Source: UMGS1590 sp900552455 (GTDB lineage Bacteria; Bacillota; Peptococcia; Peptococcales; Peptococcaceae). From it: a stretch of 64,000 nt of DNA. Made by a program: the position numbers and the translations under genes. The stretch spans positions 434,001 to 498,000 of the forward strand of contig OZ007004.1 of assembly GCA_963931105.1 (NCBI GenBank), in the 5' to 3' direction. Positions 8,962 to 17,628 of this stretch are shown here, in pieces (position 1 is the first letter of the stretch; each line of letters opens with the position of its first letter). The notes beneath the pieces were generated by a model. The model was given only the letters and a program-made list of their open reading frames with translations. It searched no databases and was not told where the DNA came from.

Positions 8962-8990
8962 AATTTAGCACGTTAAAGCAATGATGTCAA
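8962..8990 (-). promoter_or_regulatory. sigma-A promoter of the histidine operon
   Basis: Reading on the minus strand: TTGACA (8990-8985), a 17-base spacer, TAAATT (8967-8962). The predicted start near 8955 leaves a leader of under 25 bases, which rules out a transcription attenuator. Confidence 0.8.
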
Positions 8991-9013
8991 CCATTGTCGC
9001 GCGTTTCCTGCGA

Positions 9014-9655
9014 TCATTTTTTCGCGAACGCATGCAGCGCCTCGTTGACCTCGTCCTTGTCATAGAATTTGTAGCCCATCTCGTCCACCCAGGCGTGGAT
9101 GGCGGCGTTGTCGGGATGGTCTGGCGTCGTGAGCACGTCCATCAGCTCGTAATAGCCAGCGAACCCGCCGCAGGCTTCAAATGGCGCGTTGCCCATTCCT
9201 TCGCGCAGCGCCGGCACCGGCGGCACATCGTCGAGAACATCGATGAGCTCGATATCGTACGTCCAGTCGTCGCTGAAATCGTAGATGTAGCGGAACTGAC
9301 GATGCTTCAACGCCAGCGGATCGAGAGGAAGATCCTCCGCCCACGCCACCTCCACAGACATATCGACGCTGTAGCCTTCCTTCTCCTTGTCGGCGAGATA
9401 ATGCTTGCCTTCGTCGCTTTTCAGAAAACGGTAGCGCTCGTAGAGATCCACGTCTGCGGTGACGCGCAGCTTGAGATCATTCGCGCCCTCCTTGGTATCA
9501 AAAACAAATTCGTAGCCTTCGCGGCCGCTGTAGCCGAAAAGGATCTGCAGCACCTCGTGGAGCTTGGCAAAATCATAGTCCATCGGCACACAAAAACGCC
9601 GCCACACCGGCGCTTCGGCGCCGCGCAGCGTAGCAGAAAAAAACAAAGCTTTCAT
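9014..9655 (-). CDS. pRiA4b ORF-3-like family protein
   Basis: 213 residues from the ATG at 9655, placed by AAGGAG ten bases upstream. The family is recognised from FSATLRGAEAPVWRRFCVP at the N-terminus, FKLHEVLQ-like and YDFSDDWTYDIELIDV (about residue 120), and EACGGFAGYYELMDVL near residue 160. Known from plasmid pRiA4b and from the passenger gene of some insertion sequences; function unknown. No transposase lies nearby, so it looks like a settled chromosomal copy. A TATACT-like minus-10 lies at 9697-9702 without a convincing minus-35. Transcribed alone. Confidence 0.8.
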   Translation of the reverse strand: MKALFFSATLRGAEAPVWRRFCVPMDYDFAKLHEVLQILFGYSGREGYEFVFDTKEGANDLKLRVTADVDLYERYRFLKSDEGKHYLADKEKEGYSVDMSVEVAWAEDLPLDPLALKHRQFRYIYDFSDDWTYDIELIDVLDDVPPVPALREGMGNAPFEACGGFAGYYELMDVLTTPDHPDNAAIHAWVDEMGYKFYDKDEVNEALHAFAKK

Positions 9656-9725
9656 TATATAATGGCTCCTTCGTGATTGATCATTCTCGTGCATTCAGTA
9701 TAGCATATCTGCCACGCAGCATAAA

Positions 9726-9748
9726 GAAAAAGCGCCCATCGGACGCTT
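9726..9748 (-). terminator. Rho-independent terminator after the alcohol dehydrogenase gene
   Basis: Minus-strand stem AAGCGTCC/GGGCGCTT with a three-base loop followed by TTTTTCTTT, starting eight bases after the stop codon. Confidence 0.8.
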
Positions 9749-9755
9749 CTCGTTG

Positions 9756-10985
9756 TTATTTCATCAGCATTTTCACAAAGCTGCGGCACTGCGCCAGATT
9801 CATGATGCGCGGCACTGGGTAGAGGGGATTGGCCTCGCGCAAAGCGCGTCGGCAAACGGTCTCGATCTGGGCAGCATCGAGCGTTGGCAGCGATTCTGCG
9901 AGGCCGAGACTGCGACGCAGCGCGTACACTTCCTTGATAAAAGCGCGGGCCTTGGCTGTGTCGTTCATTTCCAGCGTTGTGCAGCCGATGGTATCCGCCA
10001 GCTCTGCCAGGCGCGGCACAGCCGCTGCGCCGTACCATTCCAGAAGCGGCGGCAGGCAGATGCAGGTGAGCTCACCGTGGGCCATGCCTGTCAGACCACC
10101 GACGGCGTGCGCGATGGAATGGGCGTAGCCCACTGTTGCACGCCCAAACGCCTGACCGGCGAGAAATGCCGCCGTGAGCATTTTGTCACGCGCTTCCAGA
10201 TCTGCGCCATCGGCATAGGCCCGCGGCAGATAGCGAAAGATCATCTCCGTCGCCTGCCGCGCCTGGTGGCGCGTTTCTGCTGTCGCCATGTAGCCATTCA
10301 CGTAGGCTTCGACAGCGTGCACCAGCGCATCCATGCCAGACTGCGCAGTCACCCGCGCCGGCAGTGTGCGCGTCAGGTCTACGTCGAGAAACACGCGCTT
10401 CGGCAGGAGCGGGAAATCCATCACGGTGTATTTCGCGTGGGTTTTCGGATCGCTGACCACCGCCACGATCGTCGTCTCTGAGCCGGTGCCGGCTGTCGTC
10501 GGGATCGCGTAAAGCGGCGGCAGCTTGCGCAGGCCCTTGCGCAGCGTCACCTGAAAAAGTCCGCCCAGCTTGCGCTCCGATCCTTCCGGCAGCGCCACCA
10601 GCGCTGCGATCATCTTACTGGCGTCCATCGCCGAACCGCCGCCGAGAGCGATCACGCCCTCGCAGTCAAAAGCGCGATAGCGGCGCAGACCACCGAGGAT
10701 ATCCGGGATCGTCGGATTTGCGTGCACATCGCTGAACACCTCGACGGCCACGCCGGCGCGCTCCAATTCTTTGTAGATCCGATTCACCAAGCCAGCGCGC
10801 AGCACACCGCGGTCTGTCACAACCAGCACCTTGTGCAGCCCGTCCTCCGCCAGCGCTGCTGGCAAGGCGCCGATCGCCCCCGGATGCTCCACCAGCACAG
10901 GCTTCTGCCAGGGGATCACGCGCATGGCAAGGCCGAGCCCGACCTGCACCGCGCGATATCCCGCCTTCTTCATCGTCCAAAACAT
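9756..10985 (-). CDS. iron-containing alcohol dehydrogenase
   Basis: 409 residues. NAD(P)-dependent group III dehydrogenase fold. Cofactor motif GGGSAMDASK near residue 112 and PTTAGTGSE near residue 160 are intact. The metal ligands expected from the family are readable: the Asp and His of SGMDALVHAVEAYV, then the histidines in YAHSIAHAVGGLTGMAHGE. The ATG at 10985 is chosen over a TTG one codon upstream because AGGAG lies seven bases before the ATG. The physiological substrate (alcohol, butanol-type aldehyde, lactaldehyde or glycerol) cannot be decided. It follows the small lipoprotein gene by 31 bases and may share its transcript. Confidence 0.9.
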   Translation of the reverse strand: MFWTMKKAGYRAVQVGLGLAMRVIPWQKPVLVEHPGAIGALPAALAEDGLHKVLVVTDRGVLRAGLVNRIYKELERAGVAVEVFSDVHANPTIPDILGGLRRYRAFDCEGVIALGGGSAMDASKMIAALVALPEGSERKLGGLFQVTLRKGLRKLPPLYAIPTTAGTGSETTIVAVVSDPKTHAKYTVMDFPLLPKRVFLDVDLTRTLPARVTAQSGMDALVHAVEAYVNGYMATAETRHQARQATEMIFRYLPRAYADGADLEARDKMLTAAFLAGQAFGRATVGYAHSIAHAVGGLTGMAHGELTCICLPPLLEWYGAAAVPRLAELADTIGCTTLEMNDTAKARAFIKEVYALRRSLGLAESLPTLDAAQIETVCRRALREANPLYPVPRIMNLAQCRSFVKMLMK

Positions 10986-11016
10986 CAATGTTCTCCTCTC
11001 ATTTTCTGCTTATGAT

Positions 11017-11373
11017 TTAATCTTCCTGTTCAAAAGTCATCGTCACACCCTCGAGCGGCCCCTTCAGCGCGCCGTCACGGATTTTCGCCAGCTCGATCGT
11101 TTCGTCGTCCACCACAAGCAGGATGCCCTTGTCATCCTCCTGCGGCGACCATTTTCCTTCGTGCTCAGTGTCTCCGAGCGTCAGCACTGCTTTGCCGCTG
11201 TCCTCGAGCGTCAGTACGACATCTGCGCGAATGTCTGGCATATTGACATTCACGCCGCCCATTTCTCCGCGCTGGGCCTGCCAGCTGCCGAGAAATTCGC
11301 TGTCCGGATATTGCGCTGCGCTGCAGCCTGTCAGCAAAAGCAGCAGAAAAAGCGCGGCAACTATTTTTCGCAT
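11017..11373 (-). CDS. small lipoprotein of unknown function
   Basis: 118 residues with a classical lipoprotein signal peptide: MRK, a leucine-rich core and lipobox LLTGC with Cys17 as the acylation site. The mature part contains FLGSWQAQRGEMGG, then alternating short strands (DVVLTLEDSGKAVLTLGDTE, GKWSPQEDDKGILLVVDD), a pattern like lipocalin-type or DUF4923-like beta-barrel domains, though no family is assigned with confidence. GGAGG lies eight bases before the ATG. A TATACT minus-10 is at 11412-11417, but its minus-35 is poor. Confidence 0.75.
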   Translation of the reverse strand: MRKIVAALFLLLLLTGCSAAQYPDSEFLGSWQAQRGEMGGVNVNMPDIRADVVLTLEDSGKAVLTLGDTEHEGKWSPQEDDKGILLVVDDETIELAKIRDGALKGPLEGVTMTFEQED

Positions 11374-11471
11374 CGGTAGGACCTCCGTTTCAAAGCGTTG
11401 TAATCTTCTAGAGTATACACCATTTGCGGCCGCTCTGCCATCTTTCCTTCCTATCTTATTGATAAAACAAC

Positions 11472-11505
11472 AAAAAATCCGCGAAAGCTACGCGCTCCCG
11501 CGGAT
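11472..11505 (-). terminator. terminator after the SLH protein gene
   Basis: Minus-strand stem ATCCGCG/CGCGGAT followed by TTTTTTG, fourteen bases after the stop at 11520. Confidence 0.8.
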
Positions 11506-11519
11506 CATATCATTTTTGA

Positions 11520-12302
11520 TCAAAGGATCTCCGTCCAAACTTCCACGATCTCGCCGTCTACGATCGTCCAATCGTAGGCGTGATCGTTCGTCGCTTCCTG
11601 GATGTCGTTGTAATACCAGGCGTCTGGCTGATTATCTGTCCAGGTGGTCATCTCACCCACGACAAGACAGCCGTCAACATCAAAGCTGCGATCCAGCGTG
11701 CGGTTGATAACCGCGCAGACCTCTGCCCGCGTGATCGCCTTCTCCGGACGGAAACTGCCGTCTGGATAACCGCTGACAATGGCGTGGATCTCTGCCGTTT
11801 CGACGGCTTCCGTGTACCAGGCGTCGCCCACATCGGTGAAACTGCCGCGCCATTCGTCGGTGACGAGCCCGTCCTCTTCAAGAAAGCGCAGCGCCATCGC
11901 TGCAAATTCTGCGCGGGTGATCGCCGCATCCGGACGGAAGGAACCATCCTCGTAGCCAGAAAGCATGCCTGCGCCTGCCAGCGTCGACACTGGCGTATTA
12001 TACCAGGCGTCGGCAGCCACGTCGCTGAAATCATTCTCCGTCGTCAGATAGCGATCGCGGCCATCCTCCGTCAGAAGCCGGAAAAAGATCGTCGCCACCT
12101 CTGCACGGGTGATCGCCTTCTGCGGGCGCACTGTGCCATCCTCGTAACCAACGAGGTAGGCGTTGTGGTTTTCGCTGTCGAGGCTCGGGCGATCGGTGAC
12201 ACTTTCGCTCGCCAGCGATTGTGCAGGAAAAATGGCGAACAGCCCGATGAACAGCGCAGCGGCCAACAGGATCGCCGTTTTGCCTTGCCGGATTATTTTC
12301 AT
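11520..12302 (-). CDS. secreted protein with three S-layer-homology (SLH) domains
   Basis: 260 residues. A signal peptide (MKIIRQGKTAILLAAALFIG to about residue 31, ASLAS-type cleavage) precedes three SLH repeats, each with a YEDGTVRP- or YPDGSFRP-like turn followed by AITRAEV/AEF: about residues 47-85, 105-150 and 165-205. SLH triplets bind pyruvylated secondary cell-wall polymers, or peptidoglycan-linked polymers in Negativicutes, so this is a wall-anchored protein. Only about 50 residues (WTDNQPDAWYYNDIQEATND) follow the repeats, so there is no obvious effector domain. The start at 12302 gives the signal peptide; upstream codons overlap non-coding DNA. A TATAAT lies at 12428-12433, implying a leader of about 120 bases. 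Confidence 0.9.
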   Translation of the reverse strand: MKIIRQGKTAILLAAALFIGLFAIFPAQSLASESVTDRPSLDSENHNAYLVGYEDGTVRPQKAITRAEVATIFFRLLTEDGRDRYLTTENDFSDVAADAWYNTPVSTLAGAGMLSGYEDGSFRPDAAITRAEFAAMALRFLEEDGLVTDEWRGSFTDVGDAWYTEAVETAEIHAIVSGYPDGSFRPEKAITRAEVCAVINRTLDRSFDVDGCLVVGEMTTWTDNQPDAWYYNDIQEATNDHAYDWTIVDGEIVEVWTEIL

Positions 12303-12500
12303 TTTCCTCACACCTTTCTTTCCAGGATCCGTCCAGCGCGCGCAAAAAATCGTCGCGCCGGTTGTTGCAGCCACGATGAGAAATCATCCTCTATCATGAG
12401 CTTTACAAAATACTTGATCTCGTTTTTATTATAATCAGCCGCTGGCGCAGCGCGCATTTTATTTTCCCACAAATACAGCGCGCCATTTTTGTCGCATTAA

Positions 12501-12545
12501 ACAAAACCTCTCTCTCCTTTTCACACCGAGCAGGAGAGAGAGGTT
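12501..12545 (-). terminator. strong terminator after the TCS-linked ABC operon
   Basis: Thirteen-base perfect stem (12505-12517 with 12533-12545) rich in CCTCTCTC/GAGAGAGG, then TTTTGTTT on the minus strand. It starts three bases past the stop at 12548, supporting the short upstream gene as real. Confidence 0.9.
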
Positions 12546-12547
12546 CG

Positions 12548-12985
12548 TCAATCGGTCAGCGCCAAACGCACACAGCGCCCGTCGGCAGAATCGTAGTCAA
12601 ACACCGCCGTCGCATCGCGCGCAGCATCTGCAAGAGCATCGCTGGGGCGGAGCAGGAGCGCATCACCGCAAAGCTGCACAGCGCTGAAGCAGGGCGCGCC
12701 GTCGATCTGCAGCGCAGCGAGCTGTCGACAGAGAATGGTATGCAGCGCCGAGAGATCGAGGGGATCCGCAGTGAGCCAGGAAAAACGAAAGCAGGGGCGG
12801 GTCTGACGATTGCTGTTGATCACGCGCAGCAGATATCCGGCGAAAGCCGACGGCAGGAGCGTCTCGACAGACAGCAGCATGTCGCGGCGCTGCCTGCGCA
12901 GTTCGCGCAAAAGCAGCGCAAGGCTGCGCGGCAGCAGAACGACAAGATCGCCGCCGCTGGTGATGCACAGATGATAAACGCTCAT
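12548..12985 (-). CDS. hypothetical protein, last gene of the ABC transporter operon
   Basis: 145 residues, not recognised. It is rich in Leu, Arg and Cys, starts MSVYHLCITSGGDLVVLLPR and has no signal peptide; the hydrophobic stretches (SLALLLREL, FAGYLLRVI) look amphipathic rather than transmembrane. It begins 29 bases after the permease stop, with GGGAGG seven bases before the ATG, and is closed by a strong terminator. That makes it a translated member of the operon rather than a chance frame. A regulatory or accessory role to the transporter is only a guess. Confidence 0.6.
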   Translation of the reverse strand: MSVYHLCITSGGDLVVLLPRSLALLLRELRRQRRDMLLSVETLLPSAFAGYLLRVINSNRQTRPCFRFSWLTADPLDLSALHTILCRQLAALQIDGAPCFSAVQLCGDALLLRPSDALADAARDATAVFDYDSADGRCVRLALTD

Positions 12986-13014
12986 GGCGACGCCTCCCTT
13001 CCCACGACACCGTT

Positions 13015-15564
13015 TCAATCAACGGCGCGCAGCCGCTCGACGATGCTCTGTTTCTCAATATTTTTGAAGCAACACACCGGGATCAGCACAGCGAAAGCGA
13101 GCAGGATCGGCGTGCAGATGACAAGCGGCAGCAGCGTGAAATGAAAGGTCGCTGTCCAGTCGCCAGCGACGAGCAGTCGCACGCCAACACCAACGACGAG
13201 CGCGCTGAGCAAATACGACAGCACAAGCGTGATGCCGGCGTAATCGAGCCCTTCGTCGATGAGCATATTACGCAGCTGGCGGCGCGTCATGCCGATGGAT
13301 TGGAGCATGGCGAATTCCTTCTGACGGCTGAAGATCGCTGTGAGCATGGAATTAACGAAATTGAGCACGCCGACGACAGCGATCACGAAGCTGATGGCGA
13401 AGGCCATGATCGTGCTGGCGCGCGTCTGTTCTCTGTAATGATCGATGAGCGTCTGTTTCGAGGTGAAGCTCAGCGTCGGATCGTCCTCAGCTTGGACATC
13501 GAGGAGCATCTGCTCGGCGGCTGGCTGATCCTCGGCGGCGACGTCGAAGAAATATTTCCGCAGCGTATTATCGGGATACATCGCGCAGAAATCCTCCGCC
13601 GGAATGTAAAGCCCGAGGAAATCTGCAGTGTCGCTGTTTTTCCCCTCGGTGATCGGCGTAATGTCGCGGACAATGGCCATGACCTCGTACGTTTTATCGC
13701 CAAGCGTCACACTGTCGCCAACGTTGTAGGTCGGCGCGATCTCGTCGGTATTCTCAGCAGGGCCTGCATCGACAACGACGTAGCTGCCGCTGGCGAACGC
13801 TTCTTTGTCAAAATTTCCGGCGAGAACATTCTGCGCGTCGGCCAGCGTGTCCACGACGAGCCCGTCTACGCCATAGAGGATCGCTGTGCAGCTGCCGGAT
13901 GCAAGCATGTCGCTATAGGCGTCGTAGAGGCCTGGATCCGTCGCTTTAATGACGGCGAGACGTTCTTCTGCGTTATAATAGTGCTCTATATTTTTAAGAG
14001 CACTTTCGCCAACCTCGTGGTTGATCACCTGGGCGTAGAGCGCGCCTGTGCGCTCCAGCCCGTCCAAGTCGCCGATCTTTTCGACGAGTGCGCTGTTGAT
14101 CGTGGTGCCCTGTGGATCATAGGTGGTAAAATTTGACGCGATCGACGCATCCTCCACCTCAAAATCGCTGATCACGGTGCCGCTCATGTATTTGTCGATG
14201 TCGAAGCTGGCGTTTTTCGCGTAAATGCCAGACAGAAGCACCAGCCCCAGCGAAAGCGATGCGATGACGAGCACGGTGCGCTTGCGATTGCGCCCGAGAT
14301 TCGCCCAGGCCATGGCGCGAACGCTGGCGCTGTGGCTCTTTTTGCGCTTGCGACGGCTCAGCGGCTCCGCGTCGGTGTAGCGCAGCGCTTCCATCGGCGA
14401 AACCTTGCCGCAGGTGCGCGCTGGCTTCAGGCAGGAAATGCGTACAGTGACAGCGGCGAAAACTGCCGCACCGACGAAGATCCAGGGATCGAGCGCGACC
14501 GTCGCTGCGCCGCCAGTGGAGGTGATCATAAATGGCACGAGCACAGCGCCGAGAAAATAACCGATGACAAGCCCGAAGGGAATACCGACGAGGCAGAGTC
14601 GACGCGCCTGACTGTAGATGATCTTTTTGAGCTGGCGTTTTGTAGCGCCGAGGGTTTTCAGCCGTCCGTAGAAACGAATATCGGCAGCGACGGAGATCTG
14701 GAAAATATTGTAGATGATGAGATAACCGCTGACAAAAACGAGCACCATGCAGATCGCCATTGGGAGAAGCTCGCGCAGCATATTCTGGCCGACGGCGCTG
14801 TCGTAGGCGATGTTTGGCGACAGCGTGACGCGCTCGCTCAGGCCAGTATCGGCGAGGATCTTCTCCGCCGTTCCGGAAGGATCGCTGTCATCCACGAGAT
14901 CGATGTGGAGCATGGTGAGCCCGAGGATGCTGCCAGATTCCCGCGCCGCGTTCTGATCGACGCCGACGCTGAGCTTCTCTGCGAAATCCTCTGAGACCCA
15001 TGCCATGCTCGCCATCGCTGCCGGATTTCCCTGCCAGATGCCGCAGAGGGTGAAATCCGCTGTTTCGTGTGCATCGCTCCCCGGCGCGCTCGTCCAACTA
15101 AGATGAACGGTCTCGCCAAGCTGGTGCGCGAGGCCGAGCTTGTCCAGCGTGATCGTGTCAAGGGCGATCTCGTCCGCGTTCTCCGGCATACGCCCTTCTG
15201 TCGGCAGCGAGAGCGCAGAGTCGGCATAATCGGCGCTGGCAGCGCGCAGCTCCACCTGGCGGCCGCTGACATTTTCCGCGACGCCGACGACGGTGCTCCG
15301 CGACGCTTCGGCGACTGCCGGATGCGCAGCGATGGCATCTGCTTCATCGTCAGTGAGCAGACTGGAGCTGAGCTGGCTGGAATAGCCGGCTTGCTGGATG
15401 TACATCTGCTGCATGTTCTCGATCATGCTCTGCGAGAGCACAAAGAGCGAGGTGAACATCATCGTCGTCAGGATGATGGCAAGAATGGCAACGAGATTGC
15501 GCCGGCGATTAGCGCGAAAGCTACGGCGCGAGAGTGTGCGCAGGATGCTGGTCTGTGGTCGCAT
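13015..15564 (-). CDS. FtsX/MacB-type ABC transporter permease
   Basis: 849 residues. Topology is that of the large antimicrobial-peptide-sensing or peptide-export permeases: an N-terminal membrane helix (LVAILAIILTTMMFTSLFVL, near residue 24), a large extracytoplasmic domain, a three-helix FtsX core (near residues 245-380), a second helix near residue 425 (TVLVIASLSLGLVLLSGIY), a second extracytoplasmic domain, and a final FtsX core ending VCCFKNIEKQSIVERLRAV. Two FtsX domains fused in one chain. It starts four bases after the ATPase gene with GAGGGGGTG upstream. It probably works with that ATPase in export or envelope-stress defence; the substrate is unknown. Confidence 0.9.
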   Translation of the reverse strand: MRPQTSILRTLSRRSFRANRRRNLVAILAIILTTMMFTSLFVLSQSMIENMQQMYIQQAGYSSQLSSSLLTDDEADAIAAHPAVAEASRSTVVGVAENVSGRQVELRAASADYADSALSLPTEGRMPENADEIALDTITLDKLGLAHQLGETVHLSWTSAPGSDAHETADFTLCGIWQGNPAAMASMAWVSEDFAEKLSVGVDQNAARESGSILGLTMLHIDLVDDSDPSGTAEKILADTGLSERVTLSPNIAYDSAVGQNMLRELLPMAICMVLVFVSGYLIIYNIFQISVAADIRFYGRLKTLGATKRQLKKIIYSQARRLCLVGIPFGLVIGYFLGAVLVPFMITSTGGAATVALDPWIFVGAAVFAAVTVRISCLKPARTCGKVSPMEALRYTDAEPLSRRKRKKSHSASVRAMAWANLGRNRKRTVLVIASLSLGLVLLSGIYAKNASFDIDKYMSGTVISDFEVEDASIASNFTTYDPQGTTINSALVEKIGDLDGLERTGALYAQVINHEVGESALKNIEHYYNAEERLAVIKATDPGLYDAYSDMLASGSCTAILYGVDGLVVDTLADAQNVLAGNFDKEAFASGSYVVVDAGPAENTDEIAPTYNVGDSVTLGDKTYEVMAIVRDITPITEGKNSDTADFLGLYIPAEDFCAMYPDNTLRKYFFDVAAEDQPAAEQMLLDVQAEDDPTLSFTSKQTLIDHYREQTRASTIMAFAISFVIAVVGVLNFVNSMLTAIFSRQKEFAMLQSIGMTRRQLRNMLIDEGLDYAGITLVLSYLLSALVVGVGVRLLVAGDWTATFHFTLLPLVICTPILLAFAVLIPVCCFKNIEKQSIVERLRAVD

Positions 15565-15568
15565 ACGC

Positions 15569-16243
15569 TCACCCCCTCTGCGCCACGATGCGACCGTCCT
15601 CGATGCGGATGGTGCGATCGGCGCGCGCAGCAACCTGCGGATCGTGGGTGATCATGACGATGGTCTGGTGAAAACGTCGGCTCGATTCGCCAAGCAGCGC
15701 GAGCACCTCGTCGCTGGTTGCGCTGTCGAGATTTCCTGTCGGCTCGTCAGCGAGAATGACCTGTGGCTTCGCAGCGAGAGCGCGGGCGATGGCGACGCGC
15801 TGCTGCTGGCCGCCGGAGAGGGTGTTCGGCATATGCTCGCGCTTTTCTGCCAGCCCCAGCAGCTGCAGGATCTCGTCGATATACTCCTCATCCGGCCGCC
15901 GTCCGTCCAGCTGGATCGGCATGATGATGTTTTCATAAACATTCAGCACCGGCACGAGATTGTAGTTCTGAAAAATAAAGCCGATATTCCGCCGACGAAA
16001 AATCGTCAGCGCTTCGTCGTTCATGCGCCCAAGCTCCTGTCCGTCGACAGTGACCGAGCCAGACGACGGACGGTCCAGCCCGCCCAGCATATTGAGCAGC
16101 GTCGATTTGCCACTGCCTGAGGTGCCGATGATGCAGACAAACTCGCCAGGCTCAACGGCAAGCGAAACATCGTCCAGCGCGTGCACAATATTCGGCGCGC
16201 TGCCGTATTCCTTGCAGAGATGGGATGTGGATAAGATGCTCAT
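15569..16243 (-). CDS. ABC transporter ATP-binding protein (LolD/MacB class)
   Basis: 224 residues from the ATG at 16243; upstream in-frame codons run through a terminator and were rejected. Walker A GTSGSGKST near residue 39, Q-loop FQNYNL, signature LSGGQQQR, Walker B VILADEPTGNLD and switch His in MITHD are all intact. The DEPTGNLD pattern is typical of partners of FtsX permeases. It has its own extended minus-10 promoter downstream of a terminator, so it is a separate unit from the upstream kinase and is its likely regulatory target. Confidence 0.93.
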   Translation of the reverse strand: MSILSTSHLCKEYGSAPNIVHALDDVSLAVEPGEFVCIIGTSGSGKSTLLNMLGGLDRPSSGSVTVDGQELGRMNDEALTIFRRRNIGFIFQNYNLVPVLNVYENIIMPIQLDGRRPDEEYIDEILQLLGLAEKREHMPNTLSGGQQQRVAIARALAAKPQVILADEPTGNLDSATSDEVLALLGESSRRFHQTIVMITHDPQVAARADRTIRIEDGRIVAQRG

Positions 16244-16273
16244 ACTATCAACCTTTCTGTCGCGTTTTTTCTC

Positions 16274-16282
16274 ATTGTAACA
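16274..16282 (-). promoter_or_regulatory. extended minus-10 promoter of the ABC operon
   Basis: TGTTACAAT on the minus strand, six bases past the T-run of the kinase terminator. No good minus-35 is seen, as expected for an activator-dependent promoter, possibly served by the adjacent LytTR regulator (inference). Confidence 0.55.
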
Positions 16283-16287
16283 CGCAG

Positions 16288-16312
16288 AAAAAAACGCGCC
16301 ATAAGCGGCGCG
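16288..16312 (-). terminator. terminator between the sensor kinase and the ABC genes
   Basis: Stem ACGCGCC/GGCGCGT with a six-base loop, then seven T residues on the minus strand. Confidence 0.8.
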
Positions 16313-16350
16313 TAAACTAATATCCAGAGTGCGTAAATTATATGCAGCGC

Positions 16351-17628
16351 TCACTGCAGCGGGATGATGATGCGCAGGCGGAAAAATCCGTCTGCTGTGC
16401 TGACGCTGACTTCGCCGTCGTATTTCGCGACGGCGCGGCGAATATTTCCGAGACCAAAGCCGTGGAGAAAATCGTCGTCCTTGCTGGTGCGTTCTGGCAG
16501 CGGCGCGCAGGCGCAGCTGTTTTCGCAGCTGATCACGAGCATGTCGTGGCTGGTGCCAGCCTTGAGGGTGATGAGCCGCTCGTCTGGCGGCAGTTTTTCA
16601 GCAGCCTCGATGGCATTATCGAGGGCGTTGCCGAAAATCGTGCTGAGATCGAGGGGCGCGATGAATGCGCCGTCGGCGAAATGAACGACGGTGTTGAGAT
16701 CGATCTGCTTTTCCCGCGCCTGGCGCGCTTTGTCACGCAGGATGATGTCGAGGGCGTCGTTGCCTGTGTGATGATAATCCTCGTAGCCTGCGATCTGCGT
16801 GCGCAGTTCGCGCGCAGCGTTCTGCGCCGCGCCATTTTCCTGCTCAAGCAGCAACAGATGGTTTTTGAGATCGTGGTAGATGCGGCGCACGCGCTCCTCG
16901 TCAGCGAGCCGCGCCTGCAGATGATCGCGGGCGAGCAGCGCTTCGCGTGCTGTGGCGGCGGTGCGCAGATGGTCCACAAGGGTGGTCACGAGCACCATGC
17001 TGCCAAAGCTGGCGACGATCGCCGCACCGCAGATGGGATAAGCGAGAAAGCCCTGCGCTGCCGGCAGAAAACAGATGATCGTGAAGATGGCCACCGTCGA
17101 CGCCAGAACGATCACGTCCACGAGCAGCCACATGCGTGCCGTCAGCCGCGTTTCACATTTCGCCAGAGATTTTCGCAAAAGCGCCCAGCTGGCGAGCCAG
17201 AAGCAGAGCCGCAGCGCCAGCGCAAGTGTGTGGGTGGCTGTGCTCGCAAACTGCAGCTCCGGAGAATCCATAACCATCTCCCCGTTGACGCCGGGATGCA
17301 GCGCAAAGAAAACGCGGCTGCCAAGATCGGTCATGAGATAATTCACCGCCACCAGCGCCGGATAAAACAGCAGCAGCACAGAGATCTTTTCAGTCAGACT
17401 GCCGCGATGAAAAAGCAGCAGATATACGAAAAATCCCGCCATTGTAAAAGCGACGCTGTGCCATTCTTCAGGATAGATGATCGCATCGGCCAGCCAGCCG
17501 CAGAGAAGAAAGCCGACAAGCTTCAGCGGCCAGTTGCCGCGCGGCGGCAAAAATGCGCCGACGAGCAGCCAGAAGATCAGCGCGTAGCTCCAGGTCAGGA
17601 TCAGCGAGAATCCCTGCAGCAGCATCAT
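16351..17628 (-). CDS. GHKL-type sensor histidine kinase
   Basis: 425 residues. Six or seven N-terminal membrane helices (to about residue 215) form an AgrC/ComD-like sensor region without a large extracellular domain. Phospho-acceptor His252 is in IYHDLKNHLLLLEQE. The ATPase has the N-box FGNALDNAIEA (Asn334, Asn338) and the G-box HGFGLGNIRRAV, with no D-box typical of classical kinases; this is the GHKL subfamily. Its ATG overlaps the response-regulator stop, and a GGGGGG site precedes it. No small pheromone gene is recognised nearby, so it more likely senses the membrane or an antibiotic than a quorum peptide (inference). Confidence 0.9.
   Translation of the reverse strand: MMLLQGFSLILTWSYALIFWLLVGAFLPPRGNWPLKLVGFLLCGWLADAIIYPEEWHSVAFTMAGFFVYLLLFHRGSLTEKISVLLLFYPALVAVNYLMTDLGSRVFFALHPGVNGEMVMDSPELQFASTATHTLALALRLCFWLASWALLRKSLAKCETRLTARMWLLVDVIVLASTVAIFTIICFLPAAQGFLAYPICGAAIVASFGSMVLVTTLVDHLRTAATAREALLARDHLQARLADEERVRRIYHDLKNHLLLLEQENGAAQNAARELRTQIAGYEDYHHTGNDALDIILRDKARQAREKQIDLNTVVHFADGAFIAPLDLSTIFGNALDNAIEAAEKLPPDERLITLKAGTSHDMLVISCENSCACAPLPERTSKDDDFLHGFGLGNIRRAVAKYDGEVSVSTADGFFRLRIIIPLQ

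Noticed and set aside
9014..9655. pRiA4b ORF-3 protein as evidence for an insertion sequence
   Set aside because: The family can ride on IS elements, but no transposase, inverted repeats or target duplication are seen at 8.9-9.8 kb.
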